Notes: generated from the sequence alone by a model not told the origin. A DNA stretch of 5,283 bases from Deltaproteobacteria bacterium (GCA_019314105.1 JAFCZY010000158.1:1-5283), one strand, 5' to 3'. Positions 1-5,283 are shown, counted from the stretch's first letter. Numbers and translations: made by a program.

Positions 1-72
1 GGATCCTGCCCTCAGCTGGAACTCCACCAAATTTTAGGTGATGATAAAATTTTAAAGGCTATTTTTTTAATC

Positions 73-126
73 AAGGGGGGTCAAAATTGGGTTGTAAAAG
101 GGGGTCATTTTTCGCTTGTAAATTCT
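73..126. mobile_element. Probable IS21-family terminal remnant
   Basis: This AT-rich piece carries two copies of GGGGGTCA separated by an AAAATTGGGTTGTAAAA-like spacer, and it begins exactly where UPF0270 homology stops. IS21-family elements are known for multiple terminal repeats of this GGGGTCA kind, bound by the IstA transposase. Together these suggest an element that inserted into the UPF0270 gene, with its other end and its transposase genes to the left of the window. The first 66 bases show no recognisable gene; a short open stretch (2-37) ending in TAG could be the tail of an upstream plus-strand gene, but it is too short to identify. The outer boundary near 126 is set only by loss of homology, and no target-site duplication can be checked here. 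Confidence 0.45.
76..107. repeat. GGGGGTCA direct repeat pair, 24 bp period
   Basis: GGGGGTCA occurs at 76-83 and again at 100-107, each followed by an A/T run (AAAA and TTTTT). Spacing and sequence fit transposase-binding repeats at an insertion-sequence end. Confidence 0.6.
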
Positions 127-253
127 AACTTCTCCATAGTCAGTGCCATCCCGGGTAACAAATTCTTCGATAACACCTTGCAGTGCTTCTGGGCTTAATT
201 GGTTGTATGGAATTTTAATGGCTGTCATTGTTCCTCTTGATAATAAATTATTT

Positions 254-282
254 ATTTTGTTGTATTTGCGGGAGATGGTCAA
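254..282 (-). promoter_or_regulatory. Candidate promoter of the UPF0270 relic
   Basis: On the minus strand, TTGACC (282-277) and CAAAAT (259-254) are 17 bp apart, 5/6 and 4/6 matches to the sigma-70 boxes, and lie about 25 bp before the chosen ATG at 228. This supports the ATG over the upstream TTG, which falls inside the -35 box. The rest of the gap up to 399 shows no gene. Confidence 0.3.
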
Positions 283-399
283 GGTCTATAACTATTGTTG
301 AACACAAAATGATGATCGCCTTCAACCTGTTTTTCATTCGAAACGAATAAGGGATAATTACCGGAATGAGAAAATGTAAAATGACATGAATAATGGGTC

Positions 400-930
400 T
401 CATTTAGTTAACGGGCCATCTTTGCGCCATGCCCAGCAGGTATCCACTAAATATTTTTCGATATCAAGAATTGAATTCTCGCTTCTATGTTCTTCACGTG
501 CTCCGAATATCCAGTATCCCTGAAGTGCTGCTGGTGCCATAGATAAAAGCAATGTTGTCAAATGGACACATCCTTTTATGCCACCTGCAATTTTTTTGAC
601 TTTGGATGTGAATCCCGGAGCAATGTTGAGTCCCTTTATTTTATCAAGACTGTTTTCCATTTCCCTGCAAATATTATCATGAGGAGCACCTGGAATTTTC
701 ATATGAATATCCACAATTTTCAATTCAGAAATTTTGACAAGCAGTTGAATTTGCATATGATGAAAAACATTAGGTTCAATAGGTTCACCAGATCTCTTAT
801 AAACCGTTATCAGATTTCTTTCTTTCAATTCTCCTGCAATTAATATGTGCTTGTCATCAACTATATAGCTGGAAATGTTTAAATTTCGATTATGTATTTT
901 TTCAAGATTATCTGTATCTAAATATTCCAT
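400..930 (-). CDS. DUF2889 family protein, function unknown
   Basis: The 176-aa product matches the DUF2889 pattern: a central beta-rich part (residues about 58-80) with a [12 protein letters not shown] segment, then L.G.NIAPGF (99-107), a GG..GCVHLT motif (116-125), an AALQGYW stretch (134-140), and a C-terminal [11 protein letters not shown] (163-173). The conserved cysteines C88, C121 and C165 with H123 are suggestive of metal or cofactor binding, but no function is established for the family that I know of. There is no signal peptide or membrane segment, so it is probably cytoplasmic. The gene appears intact, at normal family length. Its only nearby Shine-Dalgarno, GGAGG (944-948), sits 13 nt before the ATG, longer than usual, and no closer ATG, GTG or TTG exists in frame. 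It lies between two gene remnants and has no obvious partner in the window. Confidence 0.8.
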   Translation of the reverse strand: MEYLDTDNLEKIHNRNLNISSYIVDDKHILIAGELKERNLITVYKRSGEPIEPNVFHHMQIQLLVKISELKIVDIHMKIPGAPHDNICREMENSLDKIKGLNIAPGFTSKVKKIAGGIKGCVHLTTLLLSMAPAALQGYWIFGAREEHRSENSILDIEKYLVDTCWAWRKDGPLTK

Positions 931-1021
931 TAAAATATTTTATCCTCCAATTATTTTGACCAGGACACGTTTTTTTCTTCTGCCGTCAAATCCTCCAAAA
1001 GGATGAATCAGGCAGGACCAT

Positions 1022-1126
1022 AAAACAAAGATTGAATCCTTTGTTTTCGAGAAATGTTTTTGCCCTTTCAAATCTTTTCGGAGCCGTAACTGTACCAGGA
1101 GAAAATGGTGAAAAAAATGCTCCGGA
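1022..1126 (-). pseudogene. Remnant of an S66 LD-carboxypeptidase/MccF-type gene
   Basis: Thirty-five codons on the minus strand read SGAFFSPFSPGTVTAPKRF, then ERAKTFLENKGFNL. This closely follows the N-terminal signature of S66 peptidases (IGFFSPSSP...APKRFERAK.FLE.KGF.L). The family is about 300-350 aa and hydrolyses LD-peptide bonds in murein peptides or, in MccF, microcin C7. Here there is a TAA eleven codons upstream, no start codon or ribosome binding site, and homology stops after NLCF, with a TGA 12 codons later. The catalytic Ser, Glu and His all lie in the missing body. It is a degraded leftover, too short to work. It partly fills the gap between the DUF2889 gene and the small exported-protein gene; nothing else is evident at 931-1021. 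Confidence 0.5.
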
Positions 1127-1146
1127 TACAGAGGAATTTGAAACAG

Positions 1147-1458
1147 CTAATTATCCGTGCTCAAAGGCCCTTCAACATTCATGTTTTGATTTTGGTCTTT
1201 ATTCCGGATCTGCTGCTGGATTCTTTTCTGTTCCGGGTTTTCCGGGTTAAGATTTTGGTTCTGATTCTTTTTTTGGTTACGGTTTCTATATCGATACTGG
1301 TTCCGGTTTTGCTCTTGGTTCATCTTCAGTACGTTACGGCCGGCTCTGATGTTATCCCCTATACCGCCGCCACCGCCTTTTCCTCCTCGAGCAAATGCTG
1401 CAGTGCCGAAAGAGACAAGCATCAGAAGCATTCCAATGATGATGAGATTTTTGATCAT
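1147..1458 (-). CDS. Small exported Gly/Asn/Gln-rich protein
   Basis: The 103-aa product has a clear signal peptide: MIKN, a hydrophobic stretch LIIIGMLLMLVSFGTA, and an A-F-A cleavage site giving a mature protein from Arg24. Then come RGGKGGGGG (24-32), a short IGDNIRAGRNVLKM segment, and a low-complexity tail (47-94) dominated by Asn, Gln, Arg and Lys with NRNQ, NQNQN, NPENPEQ and QQQ patterns, ending VEGPLSTDN. No cysteine remains for a lipoprotein or heme site. The ATG at 1458 is chosen because AGGA lies 8 nt upstream and it puts the signal peptide at the very N-terminus; a TTG at 1488 would add ten residues. The gene is divergent from the MarR operon. The tail is basic and probably disordered, so surface or polyanion binding is possible, but that is a guess. 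I do not recognise the family. Confidence 0.68.
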   Translation of the reverse strand: MIKNLIIIGMLLMLVSFGTAAFARGGKGGGGGIGDNIRAGRNVLKMNQEQNRNQYRYRNRNQKKNQNQNLNPENPEQKRIQQQIRNKDQNQNMNVEGPLSTDN

Positions 1459-1494
1459 GTTGATTTTCCTTTTTATGTCAAATGTCAAGAAATT

Positions 1495-1513
1495 GATAAT
1501 GATTATACTTTCT
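1495..1513 (-). promoter_or_regulatory. Fur-box-like sequence over the -10
   Basis: The minus strand contains twelve consecutive bases, ATAATCATTATC, identical to the right part of the classical Fur box GATAATGATAATCATTATC, giving 14 of 19 overall. The left half is poor. It covers the TATAAT of the exported-protein promoter, the usual position for iron-dependent repression. AT-rich chance matches are possible. Confidence 0.35.
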
Positions 1514-1530
1514 TTTCAGGTATTTTTCCA
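1502..1530 (-). promoter_or_regulatory. Promoter of the exported-protein gene
   Basis: On the minus strand a perfect -10 TATAAT (1507-1502) has TGGAAA (1530-1525, 4/6) 17 bp upstream. Transcription would start near 1495, leaving a leader of about 37 nt before the ATG at 1458. The leader contains a tandem 7-bp repeat ATGTCAA (plus-strand 1475-1488). Confidence 0.5.
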
Positions 1531-1600
1531 TATTTTTTTATGCTTTGGATCAGTTCTGCTGTTTTTTTGGATTTTCATCAGCCGACAGACCATTTAGTTC

Positions 1601-1628
1601 TTGACAATATATTACGTATGCGTAATAT
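1601..1628 (+). promoter_or_regulatory. Promoter of the MarR/dehydratase operon
   Basis: A perfect -35 TTGACA (1601-1606) is followed 16 bp later by TAATAT (1623-1628), a weak -10; TATATC at 1626 is another option. Transcription would begin around 1635, leaving a leader of about 28 nt. The next gene has a ribosome site, AAAGG (1652-1656), 6 nt before its ATG. A good -35 with a poor -10 fits a promoter kept under repression. Confidence 0.55.
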
Positions 1629-1630
1629 AT
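1607..1630. promoter_or_regulatory. Likely MarR operator, perfect inverted repeat
   Basis: ATATATTACG (1607-1616) and its exact reverse complement CGTAATATAT (1621-1630) flank a 4-bp TATG spacer. MarR dimers bind palindromes of about this size. The site fills the space between the -35 and -10 boxes and covers the -10, so a bound dimer would block RNA polymerase. It lies 33 bp before the regulator's ATG. A further AT-rich string TAATATATAT (1641-1650) resembles one half-site. Confidence 0.65.
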
Positions 1631-1662
1631 CGAACAACAATAATATATATGAAAGGTAAAAA

Positions 1663-2115
1663 ATGAATTTGCCGCTGCCGCCCGACTGCCCGTATTATTT
1701 GCTTTCCAGGGCTACGCTTGCCGTAACATCCCTTTTGAAAAAAAGATTTGCCGATGAAGGGATCAGCACCATAAGGCCGGCCTATCTTGGTGTTCTGCTC
1801 TCCTTGTGGGATAAAGACGGGCTTAAGGCAAACGAGCTTGGTAAGAGGGCAGGTCTTGAACCTTCCACCATGACAGGACTTTTAGACCGTATGGAAAGAG
1901 ACGGACTGGTAAAACGGGAGCCCGACCCCAACGACAGGAGAGCCAACAGAATCCACTTGACACAAGAAGGCGTTGATGCCGAAGTTTCCGCAACAAAAGT
2001 CGTATCAGCCACCCTTAAAAAAGTCTTCCGCACTATTTCAAAAAAGGATATTGAAACCACGAAAAACCTATTGCGCACCATTCTTTTGAATTGCGGCAAG
2101 GAGAAATTAAAATGA
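1663..2115 (+). CDS. MarR-family transcriptional regulator
   Basis: The 150-aa product has the length and layout of a MarR regulator. Helices at about 8-40 and 105-145 would form the dimer interface. A winged helix-turn-helix spans about 42-100: LKANELGKRAGLEPSTMTGL, then LDRMERDGLVKRE with the recognition helix at 67-80, and the wing DPNDRRANRIHLT (88-100) with the family's typical D..DRR arrangement. The ATG follows AAAGG by 6 nt. It is the first gene of the operon, and its stop overlaps the next start (ATGA, 2112-2115), so it is very likely co-translated with the enzyme it controls. The operator-like palindrome just upstream suggests autorepression. MarR proteins in aromatic and acyl-CoA pathways (BadR, CouR and others) respond to acids or CoA thioesters, so a substrate or CoA-ester ligand is plausible here, though not visible in the sequence. 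Confidence 0.92.
   Translation: MNLPLPPDCPYYLLSRATLAVTSLLKKRFADEGISTIRPAYLGVLLSLWDKDGLKANELGKRAGLEPSTMTGLLDRMERDGLVKREPDPNDRRANRIHLTQEGVDAEVSATKVVSATLKKVFRTISKKDIETTKNLLRTILLNCGKEKLK
2098..2115 (+). promoter_or_regulatory. RBS and ATGA stop/start overlap
   Basis: AAGGAG (2098-2103) lies inside the last codons of the MarR gene, 8 nt before an ATG at 2112 that overlaps the MarR TGA (2113-2115). It fixes the start of the first dehydratase subunit over an upstream TTG at 2091 and indicates translational coupling. Confidence 0.85.
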
Positions 2116-3155
2116 ATAAAAAAATCGGATTTACCTGCGCCTATACACCGGTCCCTTTAATTGAAGCGGCCGGGTTTTCCCCTTTCAGGATTTTTCCTGA
2201 ATCAAAGGCGCCTGATCAGGCAGGACACCTGCTTCACGACAATTTGTGTCCCCATGTCAAAAAAGTACTTGACCGGGCGCTTGAAGATGACCTACCGGAA
2301 CTTGAAGGGATGATTTTTATCAATTCCTGTGATTCCATGCGGCGGCTGGCCGACGCATGGCATGAGGCAAGACCTGATGACCCGATTATCCTGCTGGACC
2401 TTCCTTCCGGAATAAACAGCTTAAGCCTTGATTTTCTCTCAAAAGAATATGAACGTCTGGCCAAAACCCTTTTCAAATGGAACAATGAATCCTTTTCTAC
2501 AAAAAAAATAAAAGATACAATCGCCAGATGGAACCTTCTTGCTGCCTCAGTTAAAAAAATTGAAAAAAAAATGTCCCGAAATTATTTTCCCGGGATTGCT
2601 TCCAAACTTCAGCAAATCATCAATACGGCAGCGACAGATTCAACAGACAAGGCCCTTTTAATGGCGCAACATAAAATTGATCCTGAAGAATCCCCTAAAG
2701 GCGGTCAGTCGCCTGTTTTTGTTTTTGGAAATCTTTTGTTTGATCCAAAGGTGTATGATCTTTTTGAAAAATGGAATGTGCATGTGACTGCCAGTGATTT
2801 TTGCACCACTTCACGGTTTGTCACACCCGTGGACATCACGGCAGACGATAATATCTTCAGATCTCTGGCAAGTTCATATATGGAGCAGACGCCTTGCGCA
2901 AGAACCATGGATACCACAAAGCCAGGCAGTATCGCCCAAAAGATTGTTCAACGGGCAAAAGAAAGCAATGCAAAAGGCGTTATCGGGTTTACCTTAAAAT
3001 TCTGCGATCCCTACCTTGCCAGGATTCCTATGATCAGGCAGGCCCTTCAGAAAGAATCCATTCCCTTCCTTATGCTGGAAGGAGACTGCACCATGGGATC
3101 TATGGGACAGCAGCAGACAAGAATTGAAGCGTTTACAGAAATGCTGGGGGTGTAA
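2112..3155 (+). CDS. 2-hydroxyacyl-CoA dehydratase D-component subunit (HgdB/BcrC-type), smaller
   Basis: The 347-aa product belongs to the HGD-D family of 2-hydroxyacyl-CoA dehydratases and benzoyl-CoA reductase B/C subunits. Visible markers are an N-terminal FTCAYTPVPLIEAAGFSPFR, which matches the family's 'P.EL..AAG..P' start, and three cysteines in the positions of cluster ligands: C46 in LCPHVK, C73 in NSCDSMRR and C298 in KFCDPY. The C-terminus reads MLEGDCTMGSMGQQQTRIEAF, the family end signature. Each subunit of these enzymes normally holds a [4Fe-4S] cluster on three cysteines, and the pair forms the cytoplasmic active site where an electron delivered by the activator starts radical dehydration. 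C326 replaces the more usual Tyr or Ser in the GD.T segment. It is 1 bp from its paralogous partner, which supports a heterodimer. An A9 tract (2563-2571) lies inside the gene. Substrate unknown. Confidence 0.88.
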   Translation: MNKKIGFTCAYTPVPLIEAAGFSPFRIFPESKAPDQAGHLLHDNLCPHVKKVLDRALEDDLPELEGMIFINSCDSMRRLADAWHEARPDDPIILLDLPSGINSLSLDFLSKEYERLAKTLFKWNNESFSTKKIKDTIARWNLLAASVKKIEKKMSRNYFPGIASKLQQIINTAATDSTDKALLMAQHKIDPEESPKGGQSPVFVFGNLLFDPKVYDLFEKWNVHVTASDFCTTSRFVTPVDITADDNIFRSLASSYMEQTPCARTMDTTKPGSIAQKIVQRAKESNAKGVIGFTLKFCDPYLARIPMIRQALQKESIPFLMLEGDCTMGSMGQQQTRIEAFTEMLGV

Positions 3156-3156
3156 T

Positions 3157-4365
3157 ATGATGTACGATCATTTTGACAATGCCGTAAAAGGAATAACCGA
3201 TAAACTAAACCAGGACCCCCACGGCATCAATGCCCGGAAAAAATATGTACTGGAACTGTCCAGGCTGGGGAAAAAACTTTATTCCAAAGATGAGAACATT
3301 GCATGGTGCGGCGTAACCGCTCCTTTTGATCTTCTCGGTTCCATGGGTGTCACCTCCTGTTTTGTCGAATTTGTCGGTGCCATGCTCTCCTCCACCCAGA
3401 CGGCAGGTTATTTTTTTGAAGAAGCGGAAGATTCCGGGTTTGCAACAGATTCCTGCGCTTATCACCGGGCAGTCATGGGAGCAGTATTAAAAAACGCCAT
3501 GCCGGAACCTGATTTTATCATAGGGACCAGCAGCCCCTGTACAGCCGGTCTTGCCATTGTGGAAAATTTTGCACACCAGTATAAAAAAGACTTTTTCCTT
3601 TTGAATGTGCCTCAGAACTATACACAGGATGCGATAAAATATCTGTCAGCCCAGCTTGAAGAGATGGTTCGCTTTGTGTCTGATCATACAAAAAGGCCGT
3701 TGTCAAAACAAAAACTCGGCATTGCCCTGGAAAATTTCAACGCCTCAAGTCAGCTCTTAAAAGAAATTTATGATCTTGCCAAAACAAACCCCTCTCCTGT
3801 TGACAACAATATTTTAAAAGATTTCGGTACGGTCATAACCCTTTTAATGGGCACACAAAAAGGGATTGATATCTGCCAGGCATTTAAAGATGAATTGAAT
3901 CACAGGATAAAAACCCGCCGGGAGCATGCCTCAAAAGAAAAAATAAGGCTGATGTGGATACAGAACAGGATTCAATATCCATTTCCTATCAATGAGATGC
4001 TCGAGGATCTGGGTGCTGTAATTGTTGTGGATGAACTCAATGATGTCACCTGGGACCCCATGGACCCGGACAATCCTTTTGAGAGCATTGCAAAAAGAAT
4101 GATTTCAATTCCCTTCAGCATGGACGCATCTGAACGGATTAAACACTTGCAGGGCCTTGCCGGTGCTTACCGGATTGACGGTGCCATTAACCCCTGCCAT
4201 TGGGGATGCCGCCAGGGAACAGGTATCAGAGGTCTGATTTCAAAAGGGATGAAAGACATCAACGTGCCTGTACTGAACCTTGAAATTGATTGTGTGGATT
4301 CAAGAAATCTTGCAAAGGGCCAGATAGAAACCCGGGTAGAAGCCTTTTTGGAAATGCTTTCTTAG
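3157..4365 (+). CDS. 2-hydroxyacyl-CoA dehydratase D-component subunit (HgdA/BcrB-type), larger
   Basis: The 402-aa product is the second subunit of the same family. Family features are APFDLLGSMGVTSCFVEFVGA (55-75, the 'EL..AaG' region), C100 in DSCAYHRAVMG, C128 in SSPCTAG, and the NPCHWGCRQGTGIRG block (346-359) with C351 and an extra C347. The HWGCRQ block is typical of the HgdA/BcrB-like partner. C100, C128 and C351 are the likely cluster ligands. The end, LEIDC...AKGQIETRVEAFLEML, parallels the smaller subunit's LEGDC...QQQTRIEAFTEML, so the two are paralogues. Start: ATG at 3157, 6 nt after a weak GGGGG site in the preceding gene's last codons; ATG at 3160 is equally possible and would remove one Met. 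The gene follows the smaller subunit by 1 bp. Benzoyl-CoA reductase B/C-like or double-cubane-like roles cannot be excluded from motifs alone. Confidence 0.88.
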   Translation: MMYDHFDNAVKGITDKLNQDPHGINARKKYVLELSRLGKKLYSKDENIAWCGVTAPFDLLGSMGVTSCFVEFVGAMLSSTQTAGYFFEEAEDSGFATDSCAYHRAVMGAVLKNAMPEPDFIIGTSSPCTAGLAIVENFAHQYKKDFFLLNVPQNYTQDAIKYLSAQLEEMVRFVSDHTKRPLSKQKLGIALENFNASSQLLKEIYDLAKTNPSPVDNNILKDFGTVITLLMGTQKGIDICQAFKDELNHRIKTRREHASKEKIRLMWIQNRIQYPFPINEMLEDLGAVIVVDELNDVTWDPMDPDNPFESIAKRMISIPFSMDASERIKHLQGLAGAYRIDGAINPCHWGCRQGTGIRGLISKGMKDINVPVLNLEIDCVDSRNLAKGQIETRVEAFLEMLS

Positions 4366-4403
4366 AAAAATTTATTTTAAACTTTGATTAAGGAGAAAAT
4401 GTA

Positions 4404-5195
4404 ATGATTTTCCTTGGTATTGATATCGGCAGTCTTTCCTGTGATGCCGTATTGATTGATGAAAAAAAAAACATATTGGCCTCGTCGGTAATCCTCACCG
4501 GAGCAAAAAACATCGAATCCATTGCCCGGGTGAAAAAGAACGTCCTTGATGCAGCAGGCGTTATGGAGAAAGACATCCGATCCATTATCGCCACCGGATA
4601 TGGGAGAGCCCGGGTCAAAGAAAAAGATGCTGCGGTCACTGAGATCACCTGTCATGCAAAGGGGATAAAACATGTGATCCCTGAGACACGGATTCTCATT
4701 GATATCGGGGGACAGGACAGCAAAGCCATGCGCCTTGACCCGGACGGGAATGTGGTGGATTTTGCCATGAATGATAAATGTGCGGCAGGAACCGGCAGAT
4801 TTCTGGAAGCCATGGCAAGGGCTCTGGAAGTGGATATTACCGAATTGGGAGACCTGGATAAAGGAGCGGCAAGCGACCTTGTCCTCAGCAGCATGTGTAC
4901 GGTGTTTGCTGAAAGTGAAGTCATCTCACTGATTGCCTGCGGTACCGAGCAAAAAGAGATTGCAAAAGGACTTAACCGATCCATTGCAGCAAGGACCCAT
5001 TCTCTTGTCAAAAGGGTGGCCGGAAATATTGACGGTCTTACCGTCTCCATGTCCGGCGGTGTGGCGCGGAACAAGGGAGTGGTAAAAGCCATTGCAGAAA
5101 GCATGAATCTTAAAAAAATAAACACCCCTGAAACACCGGATATCATCGGCGCCCTGGGTGCAGCAATTATTGGCTTTGAAAAAAATTACAGATAA
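4404..5195 (+). CDS. ATP-dependent activator of the dehydratase (BadF/BcrA/HgdC family)
   Basis: The 263-aa product has the ASKHA ATPase fold of HgdC-type activators, and its length is right for the family (about 260-270). Motifs in order: phosphate-1 GIDIGS (5-10), ATGYGR (63-68), phosphate-2 DIGGQDSK (100-107), NDKCAAGTGRFLE (123-135), CTVFAESEVI (165-174), adenosine motif SGGVARN (217-223) and GALGAA (249-254). C126 and C165 correspond to the two cysteines by which each monomer of the homodimer helps hold a single shared [4Fe-4S] cluster. ATP binding and hydrolysis in the dimer drive an electron from ferredoxin or flavodoxin to the D-component. AAGGAG (4390-4395) lies 8 nt before the ATG. 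The 38-bp gap after the larger subunit holds no terminator, so it should be in the same operon. An A10 tract (4462-4471) falls in codons 20-23. It is the only activator in the window. Confidence 0.95.
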   Translation: MIFLGIDIGSLSCDAVLIDEKKNILASSVILTGAKNIESIARVKKNVLDAAGVMEKDIRSIIATGYGRARVKEKDAAVTEITCHAKGIKHVIPETRILIDIGGQDSKAMRLDPDGNVVDFAMNDKCAAGTGRFLEAMARALEVDITELGDLDKGAASDLVLSSMCTVFAESEVISLIACGTEQKEIAKGLNRSIAARTHSLVKRVAGNIDGLTVSMSGGVARNKGVVKAIAESMNLKKINTPETPDIIGALGAAIIGFEKNYR

Positions 5196-5283
5196 AAAAA
5201 TCTTACTTGTTATTACAAAATAAATCCTTATATCTTTTAAACCGGTTTTTTGCTATAAGAGATTTAATATATTGAATAATTTT
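5196..5283. other. AT-rich region after the operon
   Basis: No gene is evident after the activator stop. CTTATA (5227-5232) and TATAAG (5254-5259) could pair across a 21-nt loop that contains AAACCGGTTT and a T6 run, but the stem is weak and the T-run is inside the loop rather than after it, so I do not call a terminator. Confidence 0.4.

Larger units (their letters stand above)
67..228 (-). pseudogene. Truncated UPF0270 (YheU-type) gene, 3' half replaced
   Basis: The first 34 residues read as a UPF0270/YheU protein: a start like MTAIKIPYNQLSPEAL, then IEEFVTRDGTDYGEV, which is the family's conserved front half. YheU itself begins with a very similar IPWQDLSPETL...LREGTDYGE. Family members are about 70-90 aa and continue with a helix and a QL..GEAVIV-like segment. 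Here that part is absent, and after Val34 (about position 127) the frame runs for 19 codons through unrelated, IS-end-like sequence to a TAA. The ATG at 228 is chosen because AGAGGA lies just upstream; a TTG at 282 would extend the frame but has no such support. The function of the intact family is unknown. The product is probably non-functional. The family match is from memory of the motif, not from a search. Confidence 0.72.

Noticed and set aside
1..6. Window begins with GGATCC (BamHI site)
   Set aside because: May reflect a cloned fragment end, but a six-base site also occurs by chance and has no biological meaning here.
1022..1047. Perfect 9-bp inverted repeat AAAACAAAG / CTTTGTTTT with an 8-nt loop
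   Set aside because: AT-rich, without a following T-run in a useful position, and inside the S66-like remnant where it matches the codons for NKGFNLCF; probably chance.
1609..1637. Possible divergent minus-strand promoter (TTGTTC, 17 bp, TAATAT) sharing the palindrome
   Set aside because: The -35 matches only 3/6, the -10 arises automatically from the palindrome, and the exported-protein gene has a better promoter nearer its start.
1105..1659. Long plus-strand open frame (184 codons) with hydrophobic stretches
   Set aside because: It is antisense to the exported-protein gene; its Leu/Val/Ile-rich stretch is the complement of Asn/Gln/Lys codons. No family match or convincing ribosome site, and it would run across the MarR promoter and operator.
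4652..5146. 164-codon minus-strand open frame
   Set aside because: It lies wholly inside the activator gene, whose motifs are unmistakable; a shadow frame.
2112..5195. Class I benzoyl-CoA reductase (BcrABCD)
   Set aside because: That enzyme needs two different ATPase subunits; only one is present in this compact operon, although a second outside the window cannot be excluded.
5227..5259. Possible terminator after the activator
   Set aside because: Six A/T-rich pairs over a 21-nt loop, with the T-run inside the loop; AAACCGGTTT has no room for a loop of its own beyond CCGG.
1..5283. CRISPR array, tRNA, rRNA or riboswitch
   Set aside because: No regularly spaced repeats, tRNA-like cloverleaf or recognisable riboswitch core was seen on either strand.

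Overview
The window looks like part of a bacterial chromosome from an anaerobe. The best guess is a sulfate-reducing deltaproteobacterium of the Desulfobacter/Desulfobacula type. That placement is inferred from the oxygen-sensitive 2-hydroxyacyl-CoA dehydratase genes, the DUF2889 gene and the general style of the proteins, and no marker gene here proves it.

Left part (1-1500, genes on the minus strand). This is a worn accessory region. A UPF0270 (YheU-type) gene keeps its first 34 codons and then runs into a sequence with two GGGGGTCA boxes 24 bp apart, which resembles the end of an IS21-family insertion sequence. Next comes an intact DUF2889 gene (400-930). Upstream of it lies a 35-codon remnant of an S66 (LD-carboxypeptidase/MccF) gene with no start codon and no remaining body. 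After that is a small gene (1147-1458) for an exported protein: signal peptide, glycine run, then an Asn/Gln/Arg-rich low-complexity tail. Its likely promoter has a perfect TATAAT that overlaps a Fur-box-like sequence.

Right part (1600-5195, plus strand). This is a tight four-gene operon: a MarR-family regulator, two paralogous subunits of the benzoyl-CoA reductase/2-hydroxyglutaryl-CoA dehydratase D-component family (347 and 402 aa), and one BadF/BcrA/HgdC-type ATPase activator (263 aa). The regulator overlaps the first enzyme gene by ATGA, the two subunit genes are 1 bp apart, and the activator follows 38 bp later with its own strong ribosome binding site. A perfect 10+10 bp inverted repeat lies between the -35 TTGACA and the -10 region in front of the regulator, the layout expected of an autoregulated MarR operon.

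How the genes should work together: in this family the homodimeric activator carries one [4Fe-4S] cluster and spends ATP to send a low-potential electron to the heterodimeric D-component, which then carries out radical dehydration of a 2-hydroxyacyl-CoA or a related hard reduction. A single activator favours a dehydratase-type enzyme over class I benzoyl-CoA reductase, which has two different ATPase subunits. The substrate cannot be read from the window, and no CoA transferase, ferredoxin or transporter gene is included. The regulator may sense the substrate or its CoA thioester.
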